A stretch of 42,129 nt of DNA from Kordia sp964351775 (GCA_964351775.1 CAYGPQ010000038.1:1-42129), one strand, 5' to 3'; numbered from the stretch's first letter, positions 24,619-34,984 are shown. Numbers and translations: made by a program. Notes: generated from the sequence alone by a model not told the origin.

Positions 24619-25416
24619 TTAATCTACTTTAAAAACAATTGGTAGTGTATATTTTACTCTTACACCTTTATCATTTTGATTCCCTGGCATCATTTTTGGA
24701 AGCAATTTAATTACACGTTCCGCTTCTTTTTTAAGTTTTGGATGTGGCGCACGCGATTGAATTCCGACAACGTTTCCGTTTTCGTCAATCACAAAAAGTA
24801 CATCAATACGTTTTACTCCTTCGGTCAAACCTAATTCTTGCCCCAAACCAGCATCAAATTTTCTACGAACATGCTTATCTATCATTTCAGACATACATTT
24901 TTTTCTTTCTTTTTTACTTTTGAATTTTTCACAACCTGGATAGATTGGCGCATTTTCAATAAAAGCAAAAGGAACTACTTCAATAGCTTCATCTTCATCT
25001 TCTGTAGGCACAGCATTTGGATCAAAAGGTTCTGTAACTTCTGTTGGCTTCGTGCTTGTTTCTAACACCTGCTTTTTAATGTCTTTGTCATCATCAACAG
25101 GAGTAAGTTTGTCAATAATTAGTGTTGGTGTAATTTTTGGCTCAGGCTCAATTTGTTTTACAACAACAATTTCTTCTTTAAAAACTGGCACATACGGGCT
25201 ATCATCTTTGGCTATTAATTCTGCCGTAACAGCATCCGCAGCTTCCGTGGCTGTTTCCACTTGAAATACCGTGTAGACAATAAATAAACTCAGCGCGAGA
25301 CTTACTGAGAATCGTAACAAAGGACTTCTTTCGATTTTTAAATCATTTTTTTTAGCAAGGTGACTTTCGTGTACACCCGTAGCATTCACATTTTCTGTGT
25401 GATTGACATTTTTCAT
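24619..25416 (-). CDS. TonB-family energy transducer (paralog 2)
   Basis: A protein of 265 residues: a 30-residue cytoplasmic start, one transmembrane helix (LLRFSVSLALSLFIVYTVF), a Pro/Glu/Lys-rich periplasmic linker, then a TonB C-terminal domain (about 150-265). The domain begins with a conserved two-Cys segment, APIYPGCEKFKSKKERKKC, and ends IKLLPKMMPGNQNDKG...YTLPIVFKV. TonB couples the proton motive force to outer-membrane TonB-dependent transporters. It has its own terminator, and 111 bp plus a terminator separate it from paralog 1. No exbB/exbD is in this window. Confidence 0.88.
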   Translation of the reverse strand: MKNVNHTENVNATGVHESHLAKKNDLKIERSPLLRFSVSLALSLFIVYTVFQVETATEAADAVTAELIAKDDSPYVPVFKEEIVVVKQIEPEPKITPTLIIDKLTPVDDDKDIKKQVLETSTKPTEVTEPFDPNAVPTEDEDEAIEVVPFAFIENAPIYPGCEKFKSKKERKKCMSEMIDKHVRRKFDAGLGQELGLTEGVKRIDVLFVIDENGNVVGIQSRAPHPKLKKEAERVIKLLPKMMPGNQNDKGVRVKYTLPIVFKVD

Positions 25417-25474
25417 ATTAAATCGGTTTTAATGTTAATGTTCTGTTAACTACACAAGAAACGTACCAAAAAAG

Positions 25475-25504
25475 AAAGCCCGAGCAATTTGCCCGGGCTT
25501 TTAT
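25475..25504 (-). terminator. Rho-independent terminator between the two TonB genes
   Basis: Perfect 8-bp GC-rich stem aaagcccg (25475-25482) with cgggcttt (25494-25501). On the minus strand an A/T tract follows. It ends the transcript of TonB paralog 1. Confidence 0.88.
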
Positions 25505-25527
25505 ATATATTTTAAGTATTTTTTGAA

Positions 25528-26244
25528 TTACTGTACTTTGAAAACGATTGGTAACGTATAGTTTACACCTACAGGTTTCCCTCTTTGTTTTCCAGGTTTC
25601 ATTTTCGGCAAGCTTTTGATTACTTTTTCAGCTTCTTGCGCTAATTTAGGATGTGGTGCTCTTGAACGTACATCCGTAATATTTCCTTGTCTATCTATTT
25701 TGAAGACTACAAATATTTTTTGCACACCTTCTAAATCTAAATCAGAAGCAAGTTCTGTGTTAAATTTTTTGTTTACGTGTTTTTGCACTTGTTCTGACAT
25801 ACACTTTTTACGTTCCGCTTTGCTACTGTATTTTTCACAACCTGGAAATATTGGCGCATCCTCAATTACAGAGAAAGGTACATCTTCAATTACTTCTTCT
25901 TCTTCTTCGATTTCAACAGTTTCAACTTCCTGAATCACCTCTTCTTCAGATGTTTCTGCAGATTCAATTACTGTTTCTTCTACTTCTTCCTCATCTTCTA
26001 CCACTTCAATTATTTCTGGGGCTGGTGGCGGTGGTGGCGGTGGTGGTTGCTGTAATTGTTGCGTCATGATCATTTCTTCATCATCATTTTCAATCATGTC
26101 TACTACTTCTTCTTTTGCTACTGCATCGTAAGCTGTCCACTCCAAACCTTGCCAGATAAGAAATGTTACTAATGCTAAACCTAAGGCAAGATAAAAAAGG
26201 CTATTATTCCTTAAATCAACATCTGGATTCTTTTTTGCTTCCAT
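25528..26244 (-). CDS. TonB-family energy transducer (paralog 1)
   Basis: A protein of 238 residues: N-terminal anchor helix (LFYLALGLALVTFLIW), a linker with a run of eight prolines (about residues 67-74) followed by a Glu/Val-rich low-complexity stretch (EVVEDEEEVEETVIES...), then the TonB_C domain. The C-domain starts with APIFPGCEKYSSKAERKKC and ends SLPKMKPGKQRGKPVGVNYTLPIVFKV. It closely matches paralog 2 over the C-domain, while linkers and N-termini differ. Same membrane-bridging role as other TonB proteins; the partner transporter is unknown. Confidence 0.92.
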   Translation of the reverse strand: MEAKKNPDVDLRNNSLFYLALGLALVTFLIWQGLEWTAYDAVAKEEVVDMIENDDEEMIMTQQLQQPPPPPPPPAPEIIEVVEDEEEVEETVIESAETSEEEVIQEVETVEIEEEEEVIEDVPFSVIEDAPIFPGCEKYSSKAERKKCMSEQVQKHVNKKFNTELASDLDLEGVQKIFVVFKIDRQGNITDVRSRAPHPKLAQEAEKVIKSLPKMKPGKQRGKPVGVNYTLPIVFKVQ

Positions 26245-26298
26245 AATAATTTAGTTTTAATGTTCGCTAATTTAATTATTTATTAGCAGAAAAAACAA

Positions 26299-26691
26299 TT
26301 AATTTTCTGTTTTTAACTTTCTACTGTTCAATACTATATACTTTATGAGTATTACTGCAAGTATCGTACCAATCGAATTTGCCACAGCATCTTGCCAATC
26401 ACCTTGTCGGTTACTGACCAATGTTTCTTGCATAATTTCAATACAAATTCCATAAAGAATTGCAAAAATAGCACTTGCTATGATGGGGTTTTTTTGAAAA
26501 AATTTAGTTGTAATTCCTTTTGAAAAGGAAAAAAACCAACCAATTACAAATACGAAATACACAAATCCGTGTGCTAGTTTGTCCGCATAAGAGAAGCTAA
26601 ATTCAGCAACTCCTTTTAAGGATATTAAACTAATAACTGTAATTGTAATTGTCCACGCAATTGCAAATGCTGAAAATATATACTTACGCAC
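26299..26691 (-). CDS. VanZ-family small membrane protein
   Basis: A protein of 130 residues with four hydrophobic segments. Conserved VanZ marks are DKLAHGFVYFVFVIGW near the first third, the FAILYGICIEIMQETLVSNRQGDWQDAVANSIGTILA block, and a short tail. It starts with GTG (26691) and overlaps the end of gcvH by 8 bp, so it is coupled to gcvH. The biochemical role of stand-alone VanZ-like proteins is not established; resistance should not be inferred. Confidence 0.88.
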   Translation of the reverse strand: MRKYIFSAFAIAWTITITVISLISLKGVAEFSFSYADKLAHGFVYFVFVIGWFFSFSKGITTKFFQKNPIIASAIFAILYGICIEIMQETLVSNRQGDWQDAVANSIGTILAVILIKYIVLNSRKLKTEN

Positions 26692-27064
26692 TAAGAGATT
26701 CTTTGTATTCCTCGGCGCTTAATAAATCGTCTATTTCTGATGCATCAGAAATTTTGATTTTGATCATCCAACCTTTTCCATAAGGATCTTTGTTTACAAC
26801 TTCTGGTTCGTCTTCTAATTCTTCATTGAATTCCGAAACTTCTCCAGATAATGGCATGAATAAGTCAGAAACCGTTTTTACAGCTTCTACAGTTCCAAAA
26901 ACTTCATCTCTTGCAACTTCTTCATCTAAAGTATCAACATCAACATATACAATGTCTCCTAATTCTCCTTGTGCATAATCTGTAATTCCAACAGTTGCAA
27001 TATCACCTTCAACTTTAACCCATTCGTGGTCTTTTGTATATTTTAAGTCAGCTGGTATGTTCAT
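26684..27064 (-). CDS. gcvH: Glycine cleavage system H protein
   Basis: A protein of 126 residues, the usual size. The lipoyl-carrying lysine is Lys63 in GTVEAVKTVSDLFMPLSGEV. It opens with the typical NIPADLKYTKDHEWVKVEGD, and the GKGWMIKIKIS motif comes near the end. The H protein shuttles the aminomethyl group among the P, T and L proteins in glycine oxidation; these are not in this window. A consensus promoter about 35 bp upstream indicates transcription independent of sprA. Confidence 0.96.
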   Translation of the reverse strand: MNIPADLKYTKDHEWVKVEGDIATVGITDYAQGELGDIVYVDVDTLDEEVARDEVFGTVEAVKTVSDLFMPLSGEVSEFNEELEDEPEVVNKDPYGKGWMIKIKISDASEIDDLLSAEEYKESLSA

Positions 27065-27095
27065 TTTTACTATGTTATTTTTGTTATCGTTTGAA

Positions 27096-27126
27096 CAAAT
27101 GTAGTTCTTTCTCTTTAAGTTTTCAA
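27096..27126 (-). promoter_or_regulatory. Flavobacterial promoter for gcvH-vanZ
   Basis: On the minus strand TTG (27124-27126), 20 nt, then TACATTTG (27096-27103). It lies in the 74-bp gap after the sprA stop. Confidence 0.82.
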
Positions 27127-27138
27127 CACCAATTATTG

Positions 27139-30100
27139 TTAATTTCCAAAATTGTATCGAAGCGTGATTCCTGATCGAATTGTCGTTTGTGGAAACGCTG
27201 TTGATACTGCAAATTTTGAAAACGTATGATCGTAATAGAATAAAGCGGTTAGGTTTCTACTGAGCGCATAATCCGCAGTAAACTTTAATGACCATAATGT
27301 TTGTCCTGCTGTTACTTGATTGTTGAATAAATCTAGACTTCGAATGATAGTGATGTTTTCTCTAAGCGATAAATCGGCCTTTAAGTTTAAGTCACCTTTG
27401 AGCGATGTTTTCTTTCCTGCAATTCGCGTATCAATTCGAACATCTTTAAAACGATACCCTAATCCTACGATGTATTCGTTTCCAGAAACCTCTGTAAGCA
27501 AGTTGTTGTCAAAGCTTAATGACAATGCACGATCTCGTTTGATTTCTGCTAACACTTTGATAGAGCTTTTCATTTCAAAATCAATTCTGATCAATGGATT
27601 GAATTGTTCAACCAAGTTTACATTAGAGAAAATATTTTGATTGTGAAAGTTTCCTCCTTGATCTAAGTTGGTGTCTGCAAAAGGTGTATCCGCTTGGTAA
27701 TCTAAGTTATTTCTGAACGAGTTGATCGTATAGCTTGAACGATATCCGTGCGAAAGAGAGAAACGCTTGAAACGTTTTTTAAACCATTTTAATCGCATTA
27801 ATCCTGTGTACTTCACCGTCCAGTTTGGAATTGGCACATCTCTAAATGCTCCTAGTTTAATGTCATTTGCATCTTTTCCAGAGTATGCTGCAATGAATGC
27901 TGGTAATAATACTGCCTGATTGGTTTTTCCGTATCCGTCAGGGAAACCGTCACCATCTGTATCGTTTAATGATTGACCATTTGCAATTGCCAAACGCCGT
28001 GCAATGATTTGTCGGTTATTTTCAAAATCTTCAAATGTGACTGACTTGTCAGCATCGCTTTGTTTGAAAGCCGTTTTTATTAATAATGTAGTAATTCCAA
28101 AGTTTCCAAATGTATTTCCTGCACCATTTGGCGATAAGGAAATGTATTCCCCATTTTGAACATTGAACTGTTCCGAGAAATTTTCGGAATAGTTACGATT
28201 GGCTACTATATCAATTTTTAAATCTCTTAAAGGTTCTAACTGTGCGGTAATGTCTAAGTTTTTGTTATGAATTTGTGTAAACTGCTGGTTGAATTCTGAG
28301 AATTCTGTTAAATATCCTCTTCGCGCAGCTTCATATCGCACATCAGCTTGACTACCAAATACAAATCCGACAGATGGTCTTAACGTTCCTATAAATCCAA
28401 TAGATGGTGTATATCCAGGCAACACTTTACCATTATTTTCTGAGTAAGCAATATTGATTCGTTTTACACTTCCAAAAATATCAACTACCGTGTTAAAGAT
28501 TTTAGCTCCAACACTCGACTTGGATGTTTTTGCCTTATCCTGATTTGCTATTGCATTGTTCCCAGGAATACCTGGTTTGCTTGAATTTCCTGATTTTAAA
28601 TTTGTTTTTCTATTGACATTACGCTTTCTGACAAATCCTAAGTATTTATAAAATTTTGTCATGTCTAACGTAGCATTCAGCGTATGTGTGTTTGCGTTTT
28701 GGATGGTATTTAAACGTTCTCCCGAAACTTCTCGCAATACATCCGAACCACGTTGCCAGTTAAAGTCTCCCGTGTAACTATAATTTGCATCTATGAAACT
28801 AAACGTTGGAATTTTATTTAGTGGCAAGTCGTATGTTAACTGTAATGATTGCGTATGTGTATTTGGATCTCCTACATCCCAGAATCCATCCCAAATTCCA
28901 AAATCAACATCTATTTCACCATTTTCATCAAAGTAATTGTTGACAATATTGTTATTCGCTGCTGTAAAGTTGAAACGCAATGAATTTGTTAGGTTGTAAT
29001 TGATTGCATACGACCAATCAAATAAGAAGTTCCGTTGTTGTAATCGCGGTAAGTTTTCTACCTCAGCATCTGGCAATAATGGATCTCTATACACTTGATC
29101 GTTGAAACTTCTGGTAATATTTGAGTTTAACGAAATACTTGTTGGCAATGGATTGAAGTTGAAATCTTTTAACCATTTCCAATATCTTCCCGTAAATAAT
29201 GAATCGTTCTTTTTAAACGGTTCTATAGATTTTGGCTGAAAGTTAAAGTTGTAATCTAAACCTGCACGCACATTTTGATCACGCAACGATTTGATTTCGT
29301 AATCGTGATGTTCTGTTTCATTATATGAATACGAAAGTGTAATGTTTTCTACATCATAGAAACGTGGTTTTTGCTCTGCGCCTCTTTCTTTTCGAACACC
29401 AATGAAGTTGATACTTTTTCGTTTCGTATAATCAATTGCTTCTTCTGTAATTCGGTCTTTATCAGCTTGGGTTGCGGCTAAATCCAATCGATCATCCAGT
29501 CGAATATCTTGATAGAATGGATCATATTCTGGCGTAATAACTTCTTCTCCAACACTGTAATTGAATGGAATTTTTATTCCCCATTTTTTAGGCAGTAACT
29601 GTCCCAAACTTACATTGGTCACTACATCATATTGCCTTACATCTTCTCTACTTCTTTCGTTTGGTGTTTGTTCTAGGTTTCCAAAACCAACCGTACTGAT
29701 TCTTCCGGTTGCAGAAACCGTAGCAAAATCTGCAAAGTTTGCATCTAATGAACCAATTGCTGCCCAACCACCTTGATTTTCTAATTCTGCTAAACGCAAT
29801 TCATTGAACCAAAATTCTCCACAAATTGGAATTCCACCAATAGGTGTATTTGTGGCATCTAAACTTGTTGCTGTTGAGTTTTTTATACCCACCATTAACG
29901 AACGTACACGACCAATAGTAGGGTTTCCAATAATTGCAATTCGCATGCGCTCATCAGAGGCGTAATCTGCAAATTGATTGATAATTAGTTCTGCATTTTC
30001 ATTGTAGTATGCAGCTTCTGTTCCCGCTGTAGCATTGTTAAAATTGGCAGCTTTAATTCGCGTTAGCAATGCTAATGGAATGTCAAATTCGTTTTCCCAA

Positions 30101-33100
30101 ACATCTTCTGGTGAAGATTCGTTGTCAGCTGTTACATTTAATGGAATTTCTACTTGATAGTAGTTTTGTGTAAAGTCATTTCCAAATCGCAAGAAAGCAA
30201 CCGCTTGCTGATCGGCTAATTGTACTGTTTGCCCAAATAATGATTCGGCATGCACAAACATTTTTAAGTTTTTATATTGTCGTAAATCAATATCAATATT
30301 TTTGAATACACCTCTGGAATCTCCCGATTCTAAGTCGCAAATAGACATTGCCAGCGATTGTTCATTTTGACGAATAACCGTGTTGTTATTGTTTAATTGT
30401 TCACGAACAACTCCTGGTGGAATTACATATCCAATTGGTAATTTGTTTGCGTTTTCTTCAACGTTTACTGTATTTACATCAAATTGAGTTCCTGTATCTG
30501 CACCATCTTGCGGGCTATCGCCGTTGTCTTGTAAGGTAAGGTTATAACGTCTCCAATCACCACGAATTAAATCTAAAGTTGCAAAACGCAATACGGTAGG
30601 TTCTGCAAATCCTGTCATGTACATACGAATGAAACGAATAGAACGCAAATCGTTTAACGGAATTTTTTCATCTGGTGTTACCGTTGCATCTGCCGATTGG
30701 TTGAATTCAGAAATTGGAATTTTGAATTGAACCCAACGTGAGTTGATGGAAGAACCATTTGGCAAATCTGTGGTTACCGTACGCTCATCTGTAATGTAAG
30801 TGGTTGCTGTTCCTATGCCTGGATTGATCGGAATTCTGAATTGGTAGTAGTTATCAATCGTATTCATGGTTTGATCCCGGTTGATGTCTTCCACATCAGG
30901 AACCGTTGTAGAACCTCTGTTGGTATCAGAAACTGCAATTGGCGAGTTTCCTTGTGTTCCATTGTAGTTTTTATAACGATTTAAAACGTCTCCATCAGCA
31001 TTTAAGAAATATTGATAGTTATCCGCTGCCGGATCGGCTTCTCCTGCATAGTTTGTATATTTTGCACCTTCTTCATCATCAGGCAAACCATCTAACCCAA
31101 CATCTTGTACTTGTCGGTTGGCATCATCTGCATCAAAGGCATATACTAAAGATTGTGTTTGTGGCACTTCTGCCCATAATGTTTGTGTTACCAATGGATT
31201 GATGGCGTCTGCTTCAGGCAATCCGTTTTCATATTGTTTTCGACCATCTTTTAAGACATCTTCTGAAATGTTTCCAATATTTAAGACCAATTCTCCTCCA
31301 GAACTAGTGGTGTTTCCTTCTGAAAAATAAGGATCTAATACCCAAAACTGAATGTATTCTACGTTGGCTTGCTCAAAGTTTGTAGTAGTTACAGGACGCA
31401 TAATTCCTCCCCAACTATCTTGATCTGGCTGACCAGCAAAGTTTGGATTGTTGTTGTACGGACCTCTTTCGTTTGGATAATATGCTAAGTCTAATGTGGG
31501 TTGTATGGTGGTTTGTCCACGTGCAATATCGGTTTGTGGAAATATTTCGTCTACAAATATTCTACGTGTTTCACTTCTTGACACATCATTATCCGTAAGT
31601 CCGCCGGGTGCTTGATTTCCGTAGAATATTGGATCAATGGTGTACCAAGCGAGTTTTGCTCTGTTGAATCCGTATTCTAATTGATCATTTCCAAATTGTC
31701 CTCCTAAGTTATCGCCTAGTATATTTCCTGGTGTTCCGGGTGTACTTGCTAAAAACCAACCTAAAGGTGATTTGATGTCAATGGTAGATTGCGCACCTTC
31801 AAAATCGTCTACATACGCTGTGGCTTCTCCTTCAAAGTCTGCGTTTTTAGGACTTCCGGGTAATAAGTATGCAAATTCTCCACGAATAGAAACATTCGAC
31901 GCTACATCCGTATCTATGTTAGGTAACTTATTGACTAATCGCGTTAGGAACGGAACTTCTGTGGAGTAGTTTCCATTAAATCCAAAGATGGAGTTGTTTA
32001 CAGGTTCTGCTCCGTAATTTGCTTTTTGCGTAATTGGTCGCTCATTTAAGTTTAAATACGTAGCTCCAATTAAGAAGTTTTTATTGAATTGATGTTCTAC
32101 ATTAATCCCTGTGAATCGTTTGTTTTGTTGTCCAAATAAGGAGTTGTTTTCTACCGAAACGTCAATGGGTGTGTTTGATGCCTTTAGTGCTTCATCTAAT
32201 ATTACAACTCGTCCTCGTTGATAGTCTACTGTATAGTCTACTGATTCTAGTAATACACGTCCACCAGCAGTTACTCTTACGGAACCTCTAGGAACATTGA
32301 ATGCGCCTAATGGAATTCCGTCGCCTCCTTGCGATTTGTAACGCCCTTTTAATTGGAATTTGTTCAAGTCTGCATCGTCTAGTGCGCCTGCTTTTGTTTC
32401 TGTATACATGGTTCTGTATACATATTGCGTTTGGTTTCCGTTGTAAGCGGCTGGAGTATCATAATCTTCAGAAGCTGCATTTCTTAGTTTTTCAAATAAG
32501 AACTCTCCAAACGGTTCTACTTTTGTGAATATGATGCGTCCAAATTCTTGATCGACCGTAATTCCCGGATAGTAATCGAAGAAACCATCTCCACCAGCTT
32601 GTGGATTTTGATAAATATCTAATCGGTCTAAACCGAATACTTTTAGTAATATTTCATCTGCTACATCCGCAGGAAGTGCTGGTCCTGTTGCCGCCGCTGT
32701 GATGTAGTTTACAGGCGAAGGATCTGTATATAAGATATTTAATCTGAAATCTTCTGGACTTAATTGATAGGCATCCGTAGCATAGATGTTTTTCATCATT
32801 AAATCCCAAATAGGATCTTCTACTTCTGTGATGGCACTTTTTAATAGTTTTACAACTAAGTTTTGATTTTGGATTTGTGTTGGATTTCCGTTGGTATCTG
32901 TATTTGTTACTTGCGTTGCATCAATTCCTCCATTGGCAAATTCACCTACTTGATACACTTGTCCGTTTGCTGTATACTGAAAAGCAACCGCTAATACTTC
33001 ATCATTACTCAAACGTTGGTTTAAAGAAACGTACCCTAATTTGGTGTGTACTTTGTATTCGTTTTCGTTTAGCTTACGTGCATTTTCTAAATACACATAG

Positions 33101-34374
33101 TCAAATCCTTGTTGTGCGTTTGATGAAACACCCGTAAATCCTTGTTGAATGGTTGCAATGTCTCTAATTGCATCTGTTAATACAGAACCTGCTCCAATTG
33201 CTTCTGGGTTGTAATCATTGTTTTCGTTGTCTGGAAAAGCATTTACATCGGCAGAGTTAAAAAAACCTCCTACTGAACCAATTCTTGTTTTATCAGGGTT
33301 TGCCTCACCTAAATCTTGCAAACCTACAATATTACGCACATTGCTTGTTTGTGCTGATCGGTTGGTGACCCAAACTTCTACTCTGGTAATTTCAACAGGA
33401 CTGTTGATGAATGGATAGTTATCTAACGCAGTATCGTATCGATCTCTAAAGTATTGTGACATAAAGAAGTGACGATCTTCGTCATAATCTAAGGCAAATA
33501 ATGCAAATTCTTCAATAGTTCCGCCACCTTCAGCCGTAATAGTTCTGGTTTGCGAACGTTGTTCTGAAAATACTCCTGTAATACGGGTTTTCCCAAATTG
33601 TAATTGTGTTTTTACCCCAAATAAACTTTGCGCTCCTGTAATTAACGAACTGTTTAATGGCATACTCACGTTACCAACTTCAATTTTTTGAAGAATGTCA
33701 TCTTCTGTTGGTGTGTATTCTAATTTGATTTGATTTTGAAAGTCAAACGTAGATTCTGTATCGTAGCTTGCGTTGATTTGTAATCGCTCTCCAACTTTAC
33801 CCAATAAGCTTAAACTAATTCGTTGGTCAAAGTCAAAACTTAAGTTACTTCGGTTTCTTGGTGATAATGCTGGATTGTCATTTTTTTGGAACCGAACTCC
33901 TAAATCCATCGCTACCGAACCTTGCGGAATAACTTCAATAGTATTTCCTCCAAAGATACTTTCGAAAAAATTAGAATTGATCTCAAATATTGGTAATAGG
34001 TTTTTTAGTCCATCTTCCGAACCATCTTTTTTTCCTGAAATCGCGTTTAGCTTTTCCTTGAAATAGTCTTTCATACCTTCCTTTAACAATAACTCACGAT
34101 ATTGCTTTGGCGTTAGAATTAACGGATATCGGATATCATAGTTTGCCACAGATTCCGTGTAGATGTATCTGTCAATTTTTGGATCGTACGTATATTTTGA
34201 GACAATGCTAGAAGGATCTTTTAGTTTTATCTTTCCAATGGCAAAGCCTGTTTTTGTTGAATCTTGTGGCTGCGTTGTCGGTTCTTGCGCCACTAGTAAG
34301 GTTGTGAATAACAAAGTAAATACGACTAGCGCATTTTTAAAATAATTTGTTATTAAGTCGGTATTGTTTTTCAA
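27139..34374 (-). CDS. sprA: SprA/Sov, outer-membrane translocon of the type IX secretion system
   Basis: A protein of 2411 residues, the size expected for SprA, by far the largest gene here. A signal-like N-terminus (VVFTLLFTTLLVAQ) precedes a conserved start (YDPKIDRYIYTESVANYDIRYP, LTPKQYRELLLKEG). The rest alternates barrel strands with long extracellular stretches (FNANYSTEVPF-like strands, many D/N-rich turns, ISINASYDTESTFDFQNQI), and the chain ends in a strand with TLRYNFGN. In F. johnsoniae SprA forms the 36-strand pore through which T9SS cargo such as SprB adhesin crosses the outer membrane. It lies 5 bp after ruvA, in one transcript, an order conserved in related bacteria. Confidence 0.96.
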   Translation of the reverse strand: MKNNTDLITNYFKNALVVFTLLFTTLLVAQEPTTQPQDSTKTGFAIGKIKLKDPSSIVSKYTYDPKIDRYIYTESVANYDIRYPLILTPKQYRELLLKEGMKDYFKEKLNAISGKKDGSEDGLKNLLPIFEINSNFFESIFGGNTIEVIPQGSVAMDLGVRFQKNDNPALSPRNRSNLSFDFDQRISLSLLGKVGERLQINASYDTESTFDFQNQIKLEYTPTEDDILQKIEVGNVSMPLNSSLITGAQSLFGVKTQLQFGKTRITGVFSEQRSQTRTITAEGGGTIEEFALFALDYDEDRHFFMSQYFRDRYDTALDNYPFINSPVEITRVEVWVTNRSAQTSNVRNIVGLQDLGEANPDKTRIGSVGGFFNSADVNAFPDNENNDYNPEAIGAGSVLTDAIRDIATIQQGFTGVSSNAQQGFDYVYLENARKLNENEYKVHTKLGYVSLNQRLSNDEVLAVAFQYTANGQVYQVGEFANGGIDATQVTNTDTNGNPTQIQNQNLVVKLLKSAITEVEDPIWDLMMKNIYATDAYQLSPEDFRLNILYTDPSPVNYITAAATGPALPADVADEILLKVFGLDRLDIYQNPQAGGDGFFDYYPGITVDQEFGRIIFTKVEPFGEFLFEKLRNAASEDYDTPAAYNGNQTQYVYRTMYTETKAGALDDADLNKFQLKGRYKSQGGDGIPLGAFNVPRGSVRVTAGGRVLLESVDYTVDYQRGRVVILDEALKASNTPIDVSVENNSLFGQQNKRFTGINVEHQFNKNFLIGATYLNLNERPITQKANYGAEPVNNSIFGFNGNYSTEVPFLTRLVNKLPNIDTDVASNVSIRGEFAYLLPGSPKNADFEGEATAYVDDFEGAQSTIDIKSPLGWFLASTPGTPGNILGDNLGGQFGNDQLEYGFNRAKLAWYTIDPIFYGNQAPGGLTDNDVSRSETRRIFVDEIFPQTDIARGQTTIQPTLDLAYYPNERGPYNNNPNFAGQPDQDSWGGIMRPVTTTNFEQANVEYIQFWVLDPYFSEGNTTSSGGELVLNIGNISEDVLKDGRKQYENGLPEADAINPLVTQTLWAEVPQTQSLVYAFDADDANRQVQDVGLDGLPDDEEGAKYTNYAGEADPAADNYQYFLNADGDVLNRYKNYNGTQGNSPIAVSDTNRGSTTVPDVEDINRDQTMNTIDNYYQFRIPINPGIGTATTYITDERTVTTDLPNGSSINSRWVQFKIPISEFNQSADATVTPDEKIPLNDLRSIRFIRMYMTGFAEPTVLRFATLDLIRGDWRRYNLTLQDNGDSPQDGADTGTQFDVNTVNVEENANKLPIGYVIPPGVVREQLNNNNTVIRQNEQSLAMSICDLESGDSRGVFKNIDIDLRQYKNLKMFVHAESLFGQTVQLADQQAVAFLRFGNDFTQNYYQVEIPLNVTADNESSPEDVWENEFDIPLALLTRIKAANFNNATAGTEAAYYNENAELIINQFADYASDERMRIAIIGNPTIGRVRSLMVGIKNSTATSLDATNTPIGGIPICGEFWFNELRLAELENQGGWAAIGSLDANFADFATVSATGRISTVGFGNLEQTPNERSREDVRQYDVVTNVSLGQLLPKKWGIKIPFNYSVGEEVITPEYDPFYQDIRLDDRLDLAATQADKDRITEEAIDYTKRKSINFIGVRKERGAEQKPRFYDVENITLSYSYNETEHHDYEIKSLRDQNVRAGLDYNFNFQPKSIEPFKKNDSLFTGRYWKWLKDFNFNPLPTSISLNSNITRSFNDQVYRDPLLPDAEVENLPRLQQRNFLFDWSYAINYNLTNSLRFNFTAANNNIVNNYFDENGEIDVDFGIWDGFWDVGDPNTHTQSLQLTYDLPLNKIPTFSFIDANYSYTGDFNWQRGSDVLREVSGERLNTIQNANTHTLNATLDMTKFYKYLGFVRKRNVNRKTNLKSGNSSKPGIPGNNAIANQDKAKTSKSSVGAKIFNTVVDIFGSVKRINIAYSENNGKVLPGYTPSIGFIGTLRPSVGFVFGSQADVRYEAARRGYLTEFSEFNQQFTQIHNKNLDITAQLEPLRDLKIDIVANRNYSENFSEQFNVQNGEYISLSPNGAGNTFGNFGITTLLIKTAFKQSDADKSVTFEDFENNRQIIARRLAIANGQSLNDTDGDGFPDGYGKTNQAVLLPAFIAAYSGKDANDIKLGAFRDVPIPNWTVKYTGLMRLKWFKKRFKRFSLSHGYRSSYTINSFRNNLDYQADTPFADTNLDQGGNFHNQNIFSNVNLVEQFNPLIRIDFEMKSSIKVLAEIKRDRALSLSFDNNLLTEVSGNEYIVGLGYRFKDVRIDTRIAGKKTSLKGDLNLKADLSLRENITIIRSLDLFNNQVTAGQTLWSLKFTADYALSRNLTALFYYDHTFSKFAVSTAFPQTTIRSGITLRYNFGN

Positions 34375-34379
34375 AGTAA

Positions 34380-34961
34380 TTATAAGTTTTTTAATGCCAT
34401 TTTTATCATTTCTTCTACACTCCCGTTTGGCATTTCTTTAATTATTTTATCGAGGACTCTTTCAGATTGTTTTCGTGTATAACCTAATACTTCCAAAGCA
34501 GATAACGTTTCTTCTTTGTTTGTATTGTTTTGAGACATTGAAACTTCGTCAAGATCGTATAATTTTAAGACTTTATCTTTTAATTCTATGATGACACGTT
34601 GTGCCGTTTTTGCGCCAATTCCTTTTACTCCTTGAATTGTTGCTACATCGGCGGAACTGATGGCTTCACAAATTTGTTCGGAAGTTAAGGATGACAACAT
34701 AGTACGTGCAGTACTTGTTCCAATTCCAGAAACTGAAATTAACAACCGAAATACAGCACGTTCACTTTTTTGAAAAAAACCGTATAGTGTTTGTGCGTCT
34801 TCGCGAACGTATAGATGCGTAAACAGTTTTATGTGTTCTTGATTTGGGATTTGAGAATACGTAGTTAACGAAATGTTTATGAAATATCCAACTCCATTAC
34901 ATTCAATCACTACATCCGTCGGATTCTTCTCTATGAGCTTCCCTTGTATGTGAGTAATCAT
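34380..34961 (-). CDS. ruvA: Holliday junction branch migration protein RuvA
   Basis: A protein of 193 residues with the three RuvA parts: an N-terminal OB fold (MITHIQGKLIEKNPTDVVIECNGVGY), two helix-hairpin-helix motifs (ISVSGIGTSTARTMLS and QGVKGIGAKTAQRVIIELKDK), and the C-terminal three-helix domain (ALEVLGYTRKQSERVLDKI) that contacts RuvB. RuvA tetramers hold the four-way junction while RuvB pumps DNA. A -7 box (TACATTTG, minus strand, 34985-34992) lies about 16 nt from the expected start site. It is co-transcribed with sprA. Confidence 0.96.
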   Translation of the reverse strand: MITHIQGKLIEKNPTDVVIECNGVGYFINISLTTYSQIPNQEHIKLFTHLYVREDAQTLYGFFQKSERAVFRLLISVSGIGTSTARTMLSSLTSEQICEAISSADVATIQGVKGIGAKTAQRVIIELKDKVLKLYDLDEVSMSQNNTNKEETLSALEVLGYTRKQSERVLDKIIKEMPNGSVEEMIKMALKNL

Positions 34962-34984
34962 CTATTCTGAACTAGTTAAAGTCC

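Noticed and set aside
26299..26691. Glycopeptide (teicoplanin) resistance gene vanZ
   Set aside because: VanZ-like domains are common membrane proteins; this one is coupled to gcvH, with no resistance context.
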